A DNA stretch of 33,901 nt from Coprothermobacterota bacterium (GCA_026389455.1 JAPLHV010000019.1:1-33901); one strand, 5' to 3'. Positions 7,458-16,372 are shown, counted from the stretch's first letter. The notes: generated by a model not told the origin, from the sequence alone. Numbers and translations: made by a program.

Positions 7458-8672
7458 TTATTCTCGCGAACCCTTCCCTTCCTCGGGCGGCTTTAGTGAC
7501 CGGTTTCGGGATTCACCAAGACGGAAGAGGCTAGCACGTGATACCGTCCCTTCCCCATATTTCCCCCGGATCAGGTCGAGGGCGCGAGAAAGAGAAGCCT
7601 GTTGGGATTCACGAAAGCTGGGGAAGGTCACCGAATCGCCGCTTCGGCTCAAATGGGAGAGGCTTACTCCCAGCAATCGGACGCGCTTCGGACAACCCTT
7701 CTGGAAGAGGGCTCGCACCACACGGAAGAGGTCATCGTCACTGTCGATGGACTGTTTCAAGGTCTGCGCCCGGGTGGTGGTTTGAAAGTTGGGGTCACGG
7801 AGTTTGATCGTCACCCGGCTGGTCCGCCAGCCCTCCACCCGCATCTGGTGAGCCAGGGTGTCACTGATCTCCAGCAGCGCTTTGAGCATCTCGGCCGGGT
7901 CGGAAAGGTCCTCAGCGAAGGTGCCCTCCGAACCCATCGACTTACGGTCACAATCCGGTACCACCGGACGTGGATCAATCCCTTGGGCGTAAAGGAGAAG
8001 ATCCTGGCCTAACTTGCCGAACTCCACCCGTAGGAAAGCGGGGGGCAGAGCGAGGAGATCGCGCACAGTCCGTAGTCCTGACTGGGCCAGTTTTTCCCGG
8101 GTGCGGAATCCCACCCCCGGCAGCTCCCCCAGGGGAAGCTGGTGGAGAAAGCCCAGGGTGTCCTCCTCCAGGATGGAGATAAAGCCATGCGGTTTCTGCC
8201 AGCCGGAAGCAATCTTGGCCAGGAACTTATTGGTGGAGAGGCCCACCGAACAAGAAAGGCCAACCTCTTCCTGGATGCGGTCTTGAATGGCGTGGCCGAT
8301 TTCTTCCGCTGTCCCGAAGAGATGGAGGGAACCCGTCACATCCAGGTAGGCCTCATCGAAGCCCATCGACTCCACCAGAGGCGTGTACTCCTCCAGGATG
8401 CGGTGAAAGGCGCGCGAAGCCTCGGCATAGCGATTCATCCGCACGGGCAGGAAAATCGCCTGGGGGCAGAGCTGCTTGGCCTGCCAGAGGGGCATGGCTG
8501 AATGCACCCCGAAAGCCCGGGCAGGGTAGCTGGCTGCCGAGACCACCCCTCGCTTGGTGTTGTGCCCCCCTACAATGACCGGTTTACCCCGCAGGCTGGG
8601 ATCGTCCAGCTCTTCTACCGAGGCGAAGAAAGCATCCATATCCGCATGCAGGATGCGTCGCTTAGGGGACAT
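7458..8672 (-). CDS. dinB: DNA polymerase IV (Y-family, DinB)
   Basis: A 404-residue Y-family translesion polymerase. The catalytic acidic residues are Asp11 (HADMDAFFASVE, 9-20) and the Asp106-Glu107 pair in GFDEAYLDVTG. SVGLSTNKFLAKIAS is the palm-thumb segment, GELPGVGF the helix-hairpin-helix, and a little-finger domain fills the last 120 residues. The C-terminal tail is short and basic, and I see no clear clamp-binding motif. The gene begins 7 bp after the stop of the DnaE-type polymerase, so the two form an operon under the LexA-box promoter at 11915-11943. It is expected to act in SOS mutagenesis and lesion bypass. Confidence 0.9.
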   Translation of the reverse strand: MSPKRRILHADMDAFFASVEELDDPSLRGKPVIVGGHNTKRGVVSAASYPARAFGVHSAMPLWQAKQLCPQAIFLPVRMNRYAEASRAFHRILEEYTPLVESMGFDEAYLDVTGSLHLFGTAEEIGHAIQDRIQEEVGLSCSVGLSTNKFLAKIASGWQKPHGFISILEEDTLGFLHQLPLGELPGVGFRTREKLAQSGLRTVRDLLALPPAFLRVEFGKLGQDLLLYAQGIDPRPVVPDCDRKSMGSEGTFAEDLSDPAEMLKALLEISDTLAHQMRVEGWRTSRVTIKLRDPNFQTTTRAQTLKQSIDSDDDLFRVVRALFQKGCPKRVRLLGVSLSHLSRSGDSVTFPSFRESQQASLSRALDLIRGKYGEGTVSRASLFRLGESRNRSLKPPEEGKGSRE

Positions 8673-8679
8673 CGTTCAC

Positions 8680-11600
8680 TTACCTTACACCCATTTTCTC
8701 GGGGACGGCTACTCTAGCCATCGCAGAAAGGCGCAAACCGTCCGGGAGAGGTTCTCGTCCGCCCTCTTCCGGCGGGTTCCAGGGGGTCAGCTCGCGAAGC
8801 ACAAACTCGCGCGCGCCCTGGCGCTCGACCACCTCCCCCTCCAGCAGGAGGATGGAGCGCGCCCGCAGGCGCAAGGCGAAACGCCGTGCCTCGGCGGGAA
8901 GGAGCACGGCCTCCCATTGCCCGGCCAGATCGAAGAGGCAGAGAAAGGCCATCCGCTCGCCCCCCCTGGTTTTTTCCAGGCGATAGTGGACCAGGATGGC
9001 TGCCGCTTTGAGGGTCGAGCCGGGCTTCAACTGGCGCAGGCGGGCGCCCCCCTCCGGGGAGTAGGGGGCCAAGGCGGCGCGATGCAAAGCGAGGGGGTTG
9101 GGCAAGTAGATCTCGGTGGCCTGCCAGGAGAGGCTCGCTTCCTCGGACGGGCTGAAAGGTTCCAGATGGAAATCTGGCCCTTCCTCGGGTGGGGCGAAGA
9201 GGGAGCCCTTGTCCCGGGCTAAACGGATGGCGCGCGACAACCGGGCCAAGAGGGTGGGACGGTTGAAGCCCAAGCAGTCCAAGGCCCCTCCCTGGATAAG
9301 AGCCGCCAAGGCCCCGCGGTCGACCAGCGGGTAGAGGCGCAGGCAGAGATCCTCCAGGTTGGTGAAGCCTCCTGGCGGACGCAGTCGCAAGATCTCGCCG
9401 ATTTGAGCTGGGCCGAGATCTTTCAAATAAGCCAGGCCCAAGCGAATCCCCCCGCTTTCCTTCCGCATTCCTCTCTCTTCCATGGGCGCCGTTGAGGGTA
9501 GCTGGGGACAGGCGCTCTCCAGGGTGCAGGCTGCCTGGCTGCGGTTGATGTCCGGCGCCAAAACCGAGATCCCGGACAGCACAGCCTCTTGGGTATAGAC
9601 GAAGGGAGGATAGTAGCCCATCTGAGTGGAGAGGAGCACGGCGAAGAAGTGCGCCGGGTAATGCCGCTTGAGCCAGGCGTTACGGTAGGCGACGATGGCG
9701 TAACTGGCGCTGTGGGCTTTGTTGAAACCGTAACCGGCAAATTTCTCCAGCAAGGTGAAAGCCTCGTGGGCAACTCCTTCTTCCACGCCCCGCTCGTGCG
9801 CTCCCTCCAGGAAGCGAGGCTGGAGGAGGCGGATGGCCTCGGCATCCTTCTCCCCCATGGCTTTGCGCAGAATGTCGGCTTCTCCCAGGGTCAAGCCGCC
9901 AAGTTGGCGAGCCACTTGCATAACCTGTTCCTGGTAGAGGACGACGCCATAGGTCTCCTGGAGGATCGGCTGCAGCAGAGGGTGCAGGTAGCGAACGGCC
10001 TCCTCGCCCCGGTGACGGCGGACGAAGGGCTGCATCATCCCTCCCTGGAGAGGCCCGGGGCGATAGAGGGAAAGGGCAGCGGCCAGCTCTCCCAAGGAGT
10101 GCGGCTGAATCTTCATCAACAAAGAGCGCAAGCCGCTGCTCTCCAGTTGAAAGACGCCCAGCGTGCGCCCTTGGGCGATCATCTCCCAGGTGTCGGCGTC
10201 GTCGATGGGGATCTCCCCGGCTTTGCTTACTCGCACCAAGGTTGTTCCAGCCGGGGTATCGAAACCGGCCCTCTTCAGCGTCTCCTCAATGATGGCCAGG
10301 CTGCGGGAGCCGAGAAAATCCATCTTCAGAAAACCTAGAGCAGCCAAGGTGTGCATATCGTATTGGGTGACGACTCCCTCCGGGGTGACGGCTAGGGGCA
10401 GTTCCTGCCGCACCGCCCCCCGGCTGATGACGAATCCGCAAGGATGGGTGGTAAGGTGGTGGAGCCGGCCCACCAGTCGTTGCGCCAGCGCCAGCCAGGA
10501 GCGGGCCTCCTCGCTGCGGGCCTGACCCTGCTGAGCCTCCCGCTGGAATTGGTTGATCTCCTGTTTCCCCTTGCCCAGGACTTTGCCTACCTCCCGCAAG
10601 GCGCCCTGCAGGCGAAAGGTAGCGAAGCCGCCGACGTGGACGATACGCTCGGCCCCGTACTTGGCGCGAACGTAGTCCATCAGTTCCTCACGGCGATCCC
10701 AGTCAATATCCAGGTCGATATCCGGGGGGTCTTGGCCGCGCTCCGGGTTGAGGAAGCGCTCGAAGAGGAGCCCCTCGGCGAGGGGATCCACCCAGGTGAT
10801 GTGCAGCAGGTAGGAGACGATGCTGGAGGCGGCCGAGCCGCGCCCGAAGACGGCGATCCCCCGGCGTTGGGCTTCCTCCACCAGATCCCAAACGAGGAGG
10901 AAGTAACCGGCGTAGCCGAGTCGTTCGATCCAGCCCAATTCATCTTCCAAACGCCGGCATGCGTCAGGCCGCTCTCCTGGGTACTTGTCCGGGAGGCGAC
11001 GGCAGCAGATTTGCCGCAACAGTCCGACTTCCTCTTGGGGGCTGCGGCCGGCGTGGGGCAGGCGCAGTGAGAAGGGCGGGAAACGGAAGCGCAGGCTTTC
11101 AGCCAGCTCCAAGGTATGACGCAGGGCCTGCGGACAGGAGGCAAAGGCTAGTGTCATCTCGACCGCCGGGCGCAGGCAGCAGTTGCTGCCGCTGCGCTTG
11201 GCCGGGTGAGGTTCACCACGCCGGGTGAGGGTGCGGATGCAGCAGACAATCTCATAGAGGGGCTGGTCGGCCGGCTCCAGAAAATGCACGTCGTTGGCCA
11301 CCAGGGCGGGCACAGCCAATCTCTTGCCAAGGTTCAGCAGGCGGCGTACGCGAGACGCTTCTCCTTGCTCGCCGTGCCAGGATAGCTCCAGGTGCAAGCG
11401 TGGGCCGAAGGCCTGTCGCGCCTCGCCCAAAAGCGCCCGGGCTTCTCCCTCTCTCTCCGGCGACAAGAGCGAAGCCAAGATGCTCTCGCCCTGGCCGAGG
11501 AGCAAGTGCAACCCCCCGGCGTCAGCCAGCGCCTTCTGCCAGGGAACTTGGGGAGGCAGACCGATTGGTCCCTCCAGATGGGCTGCATTGAGCAAGCCCA

Positions 11601-11883
11601 GCAAGTGGGAGTAACCGATCTCGTCTTCCACCAAAAGAAGGGCTGTGCGGGGGAAGCGCTCCGGCTCGCCGCGAAAGCAGGAGAGCTCTACTCCCAATAG
11701 GGGACGTATCTCGTAGTGGGGGGCCAGTCGAAAGAACTCCACCGCACGGGCCAGTGAATCCCGGTCGGTCAGAGCCAGGGTCTTCATCCCCAGTGTCTGG
11801 GCCTTGGCCAGTAAAGCCTCCGGCGTGACGGTGGAGTCGAGAAAACTGCCGTCGGAGTGGACGTGCAAGTGAACAAAATCCAT
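8680..11883 (-). CDS. DNA polymerase III alpha subunit, DnaE family (short, DnaE2/ImuC-like)
   Basis: A 1067-residue C-family polymerase, about 100 residues shorter than replicative DnaE. In order: a PHP domain starting HLHVHSDGS, the palm with PDIDLDID near residue 388, the finger region with HLTTHPCGFVISRG, KMDFLGSR and YGVVLYQEQVMQ, FAGYGFNKAHSASYA, a helix-hairpin-helix region and an OB fold near the C-terminus. I chose the ATG at 11883 because GGAGAG precedes it and it gives the usual MxFVHLHVHS opening; an ATG at 11895 adds MERP. LexA control and the adjoining dinB point to an SOS-induced error-prone enzyme rather than the main replicase. No imuA or imuB is seen. Confidence 0.85.
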   Translation of the reverse strand: MDFVHLHVHSDGSFLDSTVTPEALLAKAQTLGMKTLALTDRDSLARAVEFFRLAPHYEIRPLLGVELSCFRGEPERFPRTALLLVEDEIGYSHLLGLLNAAHLEGPIGLPPQVPWQKALADAGGLHLLLGQGESILASLLSPEREGEARALLGEARQAFGPRLHLELSWHGEQGEASRVRRLLNLGKRLAVPALVANDVHFLEPADQPLYEIVCCIRTLTRRGEPHPAKRSGSNCCLRPAVEMTLAFASCPQALRHTLELAESLRFRFPPFSLRLPHAGRSPQEEVGLLRQICCRRLPDKYPGERPDACRRLEDELGWIERLGYAGYFLLVWDLVEEAQRRGIAVFGRGSAASSIVSYLLHITWVDPLAEGLLFERFLNPERGQDPPDIDLDIDWDRREELMDYVRAKYGAERIVHVGGFATFRLQGALREVGKVLGKGKQEINQFQREAQQGQARSEEARSWLALAQRLVGRLHHLTTHPCGFVISRGAVRQELPLAVTPEGVVTQYDMHTLAALGFLKMDFLGSRSLAIIEETLKRAGFDTPAGTTLVRVSKAGEIPIDDADTWEMIAQGRTLGVFQLESSGLRSLLMKIQPHSLGELAAALSLYRPGPLQGGMMQPFVRRHRGEEAVRYLHPLLQPILQETYGVVLYQEQVMQVARQLGGLTLGEADILRKAMGEKDAEAIRLLQPRFLEGAHERGVEEGVAHEAFTLLEKFAGYGFNKAHSASYAIVAYRNAWLKRHYPAHFFAVLLSTQMGYYPPFVYTQEAVLSGISVLAPDINRSQAACTLESACPQLPSTAPMEERGMRKESGGIRLGLAYLKDLGPAQIGEILRLRPPGGFTNLEDLCLRLYPLVDRGALAALIQGGALDCLGFNRPTLLARLSRAIRLARDKGSLFAPPEEGPDFHLEPFSPSEEASLSWQATEIYLPNPLALHRAALAPYSPEGGARLRQLKPGSTLKAAAILVHYRLEKTRGGERMAFLCLFDLAGQWEAVLLPAEARRFALRLRARSILLLEGEVVERQGAREFVLRELTPWNPPEEGGREPLPDGLRLSAMARVAVPEKMGVR

Positions 11884-11914
11884 CGGTCTCTCCATTCAAA
11901 GTGCCATTTTCGCT

Positions 11915-11943
11915 AGTATTGAACTAATGTTTACATTTGTCAA
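11915..11943 (-). promoter_or_regulatory. SOS promoter of the dnaE-dinB operon
   Basis: On the minus strand TTGACA (11943-11938) and AATACT (11920-11915) are 17 bases apart. The spacer is occupied by a LexA box, so bound LexA would cover the promoter. The start is expected near 11908, about 25 nt before the chosen ATG. Confidence 0.7.
11921..11932. promoter_or_regulatory. LexA box, dnaE-dinB side
   Basis: GAACTAATGTTT fits the Gram-positive LexA/DinR operator GAAC-N4-GTTC with one mismatch. It lies exactly between the -35 and -10 of the dnaE promoter. Confidence 0.65.
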
Positions 11944-11981
11944 GAGGAAACACCCCGATCGATGAAAAAATATTTCCTTTT

Positions 11982-11993
11982 GAACGAACATTC
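11982..11993. promoter_or_regulatory. LexA box, lexA side (autoregulation)
   Basis: GAACGAACATTC fits GAAC-N4-GTTC with one mismatch and ends 2 bases before the -10 of lexA. It implies negative autoregulation, as is usual for lexA. Confidence 0.55.
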
Positions 11994-11995
11994 GC

Positions 11996-12001
11996 TATAC
12001 T
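11996..12001 (+). promoter_or_regulatory. -10 element of lexA, apparently leaderless
   Basis: TATACT ends 6 bases before the lexA ATG at 12008. A start point 6-8 bases downstream of the -10 would fall on the ATG itself. There is no Shine-Dalgarno sequence in this gap, and no good -35 is visible. Confidence 0.5.
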
Positions 12002-12007
12002 ACCGAC

Positions 12008-12607
12008 ATGCGACTAAAAAAAGAGCTATCCCCAAGCCAAAAAAAGATCTACGACTACCTGAAAGAACGCGCCCAACAGGGCAAGACTCCGCCGACCGTC
12101 CGCGAGATTGCTGCTGCAGTCGGCTCCCCTGGACCTTCTTCGGTGCAATATCAGTTAGTGAGTTTGGAGAAGAAGGGTTTCCTGAAACGTTCCCCGCTGC
12201 ACTCACGTTCCATGGAGGTGATCGGGTTGCCGCCCATCGCCAGGCAAGCGCCGATTGTTGGGCGGGTTCGAGCCGGGCTCCCCAATGCCGCCGAAGAGGA
12301 GATCGTCGGGCATTTCCCTATTCCCGATTTCTTCAAGGAGAAGGATTGCTTTGTGTTGGAAGTGAAAGGCGACTCGATGACCGGGGCCGGCATCCAAGCC
12401 GGAGACTATGTAGTGGTTGAGCGCCGCAGCGAGGCTGCCAACGGGGAGTTGGTAGTGGCTCTTATCGGTGAGGAAGCTACCCTCAAGCGGTTGCGGAAAT
12501 CCGGGGGAAAAGTGGCGCTGGAGGCAGCCAACCCGAAGTACACAGACATTGAGCCGGAACAACTGCAAATATTAGGAAAGGTTGTGGGCCTCTTCCGGAC
12601 CCTTTAG
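12008..12607 (+). CDS. lexA: SOS repressor LexA
   Basis: A 199-residue LexA. Residues 1-68 are the winged helix-turn-helix DNA-binding domain (PTVREIAAAVG is the helix before recognition). The self-cleavage bond is Ala89-Gly90 in VRAGLP. The S24-type peptidase domain has Ser123 in GDSM and Lys160 in EATLKRL, so cleavage on RecA filaments should work. It represses its own promoter and the divergent dnaE-dinB operon through the boxes at 11982 and 11921. The start follows the -10 directly, so the message looks leaderless. A DUF72 gene starts 14 bp after the stop and is probably co-transcribed. Confidence 0.95.
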   Translation: MRLKKELSPSQKKIYDYLKERAQQGKTPPTVREIAAAVGSPGPSSVQYQLVSLEKKGFLKRSPLHSRSMEVIGLPPIARQAPIVGRVRAGLPNAAEEEIVGHFPIPDFFKEKDCFVLEVKGDSMTGAGIQAGDYVVVERRSEAANGELVVALIGEEATLKRLRKSGGKVALEAANPKYTDIEPEQLQILGKVVGLFRTL

Positions 12608-12621
12608 CAAGGAGGGTGGAT

Positions 12622-13476
12622 ATGGGAACTGGCGCGGAGATCCGCATCGGCACAAGTGGTTGGAGCTATCCCAAGGGGGAAGGGACTTGGAATGGGATCT
12701 TTTATCCCAAAGGCGCCAAGGGAGAGCTGGAGTATTACGCCAAGCGATTCTCCATCGTGGAAGTGAACAACACTTTCTACCGGCCGCCCGAGCCCGGGAT
12801 GGTCTGGGGGTGGGTCAGGCGAACGCCGGACTCTTTCCGCTTCGCTGTCAAGCTGTGGCAGAAATTCACCCACCCGAAGATGTACCAGGAAGCGACAGGA
12901 GAATCGGCTGAGATCCAAGCCGGAGATGTCGAGCTCTTTCGTAAGGCCATTGACCCGCTCGCAACCAGCGGTAAACTGGCTGCTTTGTTGGCTCAGTTTC
13001 CCCCCAGTCTGCGCAACGACGAGGGTGGCCAAGCCATCCTGACGAGTGTCATGGAGGCTTTCCGTCCTTACCCGCTGGCGGTGGAGTTGCGACACAAAAG
13101 CTGGAGCGACGACCCGAAGACGGCCCAACTCCTAGGCAATTACAACGCTGCTTGGGTGCGCATCGATGAACCTCGTTTCGAGATCTCCATCGCCGGGCGC
13201 CTGCCCATCACTGCCCCTCTCTCCTATTTCCGCTTTCACGGGCGGAACGCCGCCGACTGGTGGAGGGGGAACGTGGAGACCCGTTATAAGTACTTATATA
13301 GTGAAGAGGAGTTGAAGGGTCTGGCTGAACTCGTGCGGGAGACGGCTGAAGACCCTCGCACCGAACGTGAGCTGGTCTTCTTCAACAATCACTTCAGCGG
13401 TTATGCCCCGCGCAACGCCTCTCAGTTGGCCGAACTGCTGGAACTGCCTTTTCAGAAGGAAGCGCTTTCGCTGTAG
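12622..13476 (+). CDS. DUF72 family protein (YecE-like)
   Basis: A 284-residue DUF72 protein, a TIM-barrel-like family of unknown activity. Visible family signatures are RIGTSGWSYP at the N-terminus, FYPKG, EVNNTFYRPP, FRFAVKLWQKFTH, LAVELRHKSW, YFRFHGR and the C-terminal VFFNNHFSGYAPRNA. AAGGAGGG sits just before the start; I use the ATG at 12622 rather than the GTG at 12616, which overlaps that site. It follows lexA closely, so it may be partly SOS-responsive, which is an inference. No reaction can be assigned. Confidence 0.85.
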   Translation: MGTGAEIRIGTSGWSYPKGEGTWNGIFYPKGAKGELEYYAKRFSIVEVNNTFYRPPEPGMVWGWVRRTPDSFRFAVKLWQKFTHPKMYQEATGESAEIQAGDVELFRKAIDPLATSGKLAALLAQFPPSLRNDEGGQAILTSVMEAFRPYPLAVELRHKSWSDDPKTAQLLGNYNAAWVRIDEPRFEISIAGRLPITAPLSYFRFHGRNAADWWRGNVETRYKYLYSEEELKGLAELVRETAEDPRTERELVFFNNHFSGYAPRNASQLAELLELPFQKEALSL

Positions 13477-13552
13477 AACCACTTGATTGAGAGAACCTTC
13501 ACCCCGGGTACGCGTCATATAGATGTAAGTAACGATAAGAGAGGAACGAACC

Positions 13553-15844
13553 GTGAAAAAGAGCATCTTGTGCATCGCCGTTTCCGTGCTGATTTTGCTG
13601 AACTCTGCCGCTGTCTTGGCGGAATCGACACCCCAACCGCTCCCCCCGCCGGCCGGGGGCCTGGTTCTGCATTTGGAACTGGAGAAAAGCCGATACGCGC
13701 CCGGCGAGCCGGTCCCATTGCGAATGGTCCTGGAGAACCCGATGACCATTGCGGTGGACCTCACCTTCAACTCGGGTCAGCAGTACGACATCGAGGTGCG
13801 CGGCCCGAACGGTTACTTCTGGCGCTGGTCGAAGGATCGCGCTTTTACCCAAATTTTCGGCACGATGACAATCAAACCGGGGGAGAAGATAGTCTTTTTA
13901 GAGCCATGGCCGATACCCCAGACGGCTGCTGCGGGAAACTATTCGATAGTTGCCTGGATTACGGCCCAAGAAGGGCAACCACGCGCCACTGGCGAGGTGA
14001 CTGTAGAGAGCGGTCTCCCGCCCAGCGGGCCGCAAGTCGTCTACCTGGCTGATGAGCAAGGAGGGGTGATCCTGGCCATTACCGACCGAGCCGATCTCCT
14101 CACCGCTTTCCGCCGGATGCTGGCTGAGGGGAATTTCCTCTGGGTTGGCGGCGCCATCGAGAAGGCGGACAACGCGCCTTGGAGCTTCCGCTTCACTCCA
14201 GCCACCCTGTCGGTCGCCGAGGTGACGGCTGGAGCCTTGCAGTCCCCTTCTATCGCAGCCATTGAGGAAGATCTGAGCCGGTGGCTGGACATCTCTCAGG
14301 CTTACATTCATGCCCAGGTCTTGGGCATTGACCCGCTGCCGTTCCCGGATGTGGAAGGCAATTGGGCGTACCACAGCATCCTCTCTCTCTTCCACCAAGG
14401 GGTGGTGCAGGGATACCCGGACGGCGCCTTCCGCCCGGAGCGACCCATCACGCGCGCCGAGTTCGCCAAAATGATGGCATCGGCTTATAACTTACCCGTG
14501 TCTCACCCTGCGGTCCCAACTTTCTCTGACTTGCCCGCCACACACTGGGCTTTCGACCTGGTAGAAGCAGCGGCGCAGTCGAAACTCTTCCTGGGTTACC
14601 CCGACGGCGCCTTCCGCCCCGAAGATCCCGTCACCAAAGAACAGGTCGTGGCTGTCTTGGTGCGAAAAGCTGGTTGGACCCTGAGCACTCCTTCCTCGCC
14701 TACCTTCTCCGACCTCCCCCCTGTGGAGTGGTCGTTCCCCTTCGTGGAGACGGCCATGAAAGAGGGGCTTTTCCTCCCCAATGATCCCAACCTGGCCGGC
14801 GATCTCTTTCAAGGCAACGCACCGGCCACGCGCGCTCAGATCAGCGTGCTGGTGGCTCGCTTGCTGGCGCAATACAGCAGCATGAGCGGTTTTCAGGCAA
14901 TCGCCGCCGACTCGGGAGGAGGGTTTGTGCCGGTGGAATTCTTTCGTCAGCATGTTCCTGCCTTTCATCTCTACGGCGATGGACTGGTCATTGCTCTACG
15001 TGGAGGATCAGTGCGACAGGCCACCTTCACCTATACCCAGGGGATGGATCTGGTGATTGTCCTGATGGCCTATGGTTTCCTCCAGATGGAGAGCAATTAC
15101 CAGCCTGAACCGATGCCCACCGACTTGGGGACCACCTACATCCGCTGGCAAGGCTTGGTCTCCCAAAAAGAAGTATCGGAGTATGCCTGGGGGGCTCCGG
15201 GCGCCTTCCACTACCTCTATTCCTACTTGCGCAATGTCCCGCTCGAAGATAGCCAAGAGTACATCCCGGAGAAGAGCGCTCTCTTCGTCTCGAAGACAGG
15301 AGACGAGAGTGAGCTCAGCGATGATCAGAAAGAGCGCTTGGTGTCCCTGCCGGCAGCATTCACCGAAAATATCGATAGTTTGGCTCAACTGGCTCTTCTA
15401 AACGATGGCTACGCGCTGAATAGGGATCTTTACGCACTGTTGGCCCCTCTGCTCGCTGATCACCAGCGGGTGATCGTAGCGGTGGAGGGTGGTGTGGCGT
15501 ACAGTCTCATCGTGAAGATCGAGCTCCCCGAGTCGCAGACTGCCAGTGGGATCTCCGGCGCTATCACTCTCGGCCCGATCCAGCCGGTGTCAAAGCCGGG
15601 CGAGGTCAACGAGGAACCTTACCAAGCCACCGTTGCCGTTCGTGACGAGGCAGGAATACGAGAGATCACCCGCTTCACTTCCGATCCAAAGGGAGCTTTC
15701 CAGCAAGTTTTGCCCCCAGGAACTTACCAGTTATTTCCGCTTCCAGGCGGTTCTCCATTCCCCCAAGCCGGCGCCCAGGCGGTGACGGTGCTCCCTGGTC
15801 AGTTCACCGAGGTGAAGATCCAATACGATACCGGGATCCGCTAG
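13553..15844 (+). CDS. Secreted S-layer-homology protein with BsuPI domain
   Basis: A 763-residue exported protein. Residues 1-23 are a signal peptide with likely cleavage after VLA. Residues about 36-150 form an immunoglobulin-like BsuPI domain (proteinase-inhibitor-like, RYAPGEPVPLRMVLEN). Three SLH repeats follow at about 263-445 (FPDVEGNWAY, then FSDLPATHWAF, then FSDLPPVEWSF), the second with GYPDGAFRPEDPVTKEQ; they anchor proteins to secondary cell-wall polymer. The third SLH is divergent. Residues 450-650 are unrecognised. The last 100 residues look like a carboxypeptidase-regulatory beta sandwich ending in LPPGTYQLFPLPGG. The GTG start has GAGAGGAA 8 bases upstream. The role is probably at the cell envelope. 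Confidence 0.8.
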   Translation: MKKSILCIAVSVLILLNSAAVLAESTPQPLPPPAGGLVLHLELEKSRYAPGEPVPLRMVLENPMTIAVDLTFNSGQQYDIEVRGPNGYFWRWSKDRAFTQIFGTMTIKPGEKIVFLEPWPIPQTAAAGNYSIVAWITAQEGQPRATGEVTVESGLPPSGPQVVYLADEQGGVILAITDRADLLTAFRRMLAEGNFLWVGGAIEKADNAPWSFRFTPATLSVAEVTAGALQSPSIAAIEEDLSRWLDISQAYIHAQVLGIDPLPFPDVEGNWAYHSILSLFHQGVVQGYPDGAFRPERPITRAEFAKMMASAYNLPVSHPAVPTFSDLPATHWAFDLVEAAAQSKLFLGYPDGAFRPEDPVTKEQVVAVLVRKAGWTLSTPSSPTFSDLPPVEWSFPFVETAMKEGLFLPNDPNLAGDLFQGNAPATRAQISVLVARLLAQYSSMSGFQAIAADSGGGFVPVEFFRQHVPAFHLYGDGLVIALRGGSVRQATFTYTQGMDLVIVLMAYGFLQMESNYQPEPMPTDLGTTYIRWQGLVSQKEVSEYAWGAPGAFHYLYSYLRNVPLEDSQEYIPEKSALFVSKTGDESELSDDQKERLVSLPAAFTENIDSLAQLALLNDGYALNRDLYALLAPLLADHQRVIVAVEGGVAYSLIVKIELPESQTASGISGAITLGPIQPVSKPGEVNEEPYQATVAVRDEAGIREITRFTSDPKGAFQQVLPPGTYQLFPLPGGSPFPQAGAQAVTVLPGQFTEVKIQYDTGIR

Positions 15845-15923
15845 AAAAGGTTGCTATCGAGGGCGCGTGGTATCTCCGCCAGCTTGACCGGGAGTTCGCA
15901 ATTCCTCTAGAATGTGCGACGAT

Positions 15924-16115
15924 GAGGGCAGAAATCAGCCGGTAGAGTGCCTTCCTCTCGCTGAGGAAGCGCTTGGTTGAGATCCGCTCAGGAGTTTTGA
16001 TAATTGAATAGGCAGCAAAGCGGGAATAGCTCAGCCGGTAGAGCGCCTTCCTCTCGATGAGGAAGCGCTTGGTTGAGATCCGCTCAGGAGTTTTGATAAT
16101 TGAATAGGCAGCAAA
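15924..16115 (+). repeat. Tandem 96-bp repeat derived from a tRNA-Gly 5' half
   Basis: Two units, 15924-16019 (decayed at its left end) and 16020-16115, precede the intact tRNA-Gly at 16116. Unit 2 begins with the same 25 bases as that tRNA, through the D arm. It then continues with a 7-bp stem CTTCCTC/GAGGAAG with a 5-base loop (16047-16065), a degenerate T-arm-like GGTTGAGATCC, and a spacer TTTTGATAATTGAATAGG. No 3' acceptor strand pairs with GCGGGAA, so these are not functional tRNAs. The stretch 15845-15923 holds nothing I recognise. Confidence 0.75.
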
Positions 16116-16191
16116 GCGGGAATAGCTCAGCCGGTAGAGCATCAGCTTCCCAAGCTGAGGGTCACGGGTTCGAATCCCGTTTCCCGCTCCA
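16116..16191 (+). tRNA. tRNA-Gly(CCC)
   Basis: A full cloverleaf: acceptor GCGGGAA/TTCCCGC, D arm GCTC...GAGC, anticodon stem TCAGC/GCTGA with loop TTCCCAA (anticodon CCC, reading GGG), T arm ACGGG TTCGAAT CCCGT. The 3' CCA is encoded. Confidence 0.95.
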
Positions 16192-16195
16192 AAGA

Positions 16196-16269
16196 GGCGA
16201 CATAGCCAAGTGGCAAGGCAAGGGTCTGCAAAACCCTCATCCCCGGTTCGAGTCCGAGTGTCGCCTCCA
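16196..16269 (+). tRNA. tRNA-Cys(GCA)
   Basis: Acceptor GGCGACA/TGTCGCC, anticodon stem AGGGT/ACCCT with loop CTGCAAA (anticodon GCA), T loop TTCGAGT. CCA is encoded. It starts 4 bases after tRNA-Gly. Confidence 0.95.
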
Positions 16270-16288
16270 TTTTTTCCTCCATTTTGAC

Positions 16289-16372
16289 GCCGGGGTGGCG
16301 GAACTGGCAGACGCAGCGGACTTAAAATCCGCTTCCCGCAAGGGAGTACCGGTTCGATTCCGGTCCCCGGCA
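16289..16372 (+). tRNA. tRNA-Leu(UAA)
   Basis: Acceptor GCCGGGG/CCCCGGC with discriminator A, anticodon stem GCGGA/TCCGC with loop CTTAAAA (anticodon TAA), a long variable arm (TTCCCGCAAGGGAGT) as in class II tRNAs, T loop TTCGATT. The CCA is not encoded, unlike its two neighbours. A repeat element begins 28 bp downstream. Confidence 0.95.

Noticed and set aside
9589-10338. Long plus-strand frames opposite the DnaE-type polymerase gene
   Set aside because: They are codon-bias shadows of a well-supported gene and have no ribosome binding site or recognisable sequence.
15924-16115. A possible CRISPR array or extra tRNA genes, from the regular 96-bp spacing
   Set aside because: Only two units, no variable spacers and no cas genes; the units lack a 3' acceptor strand.
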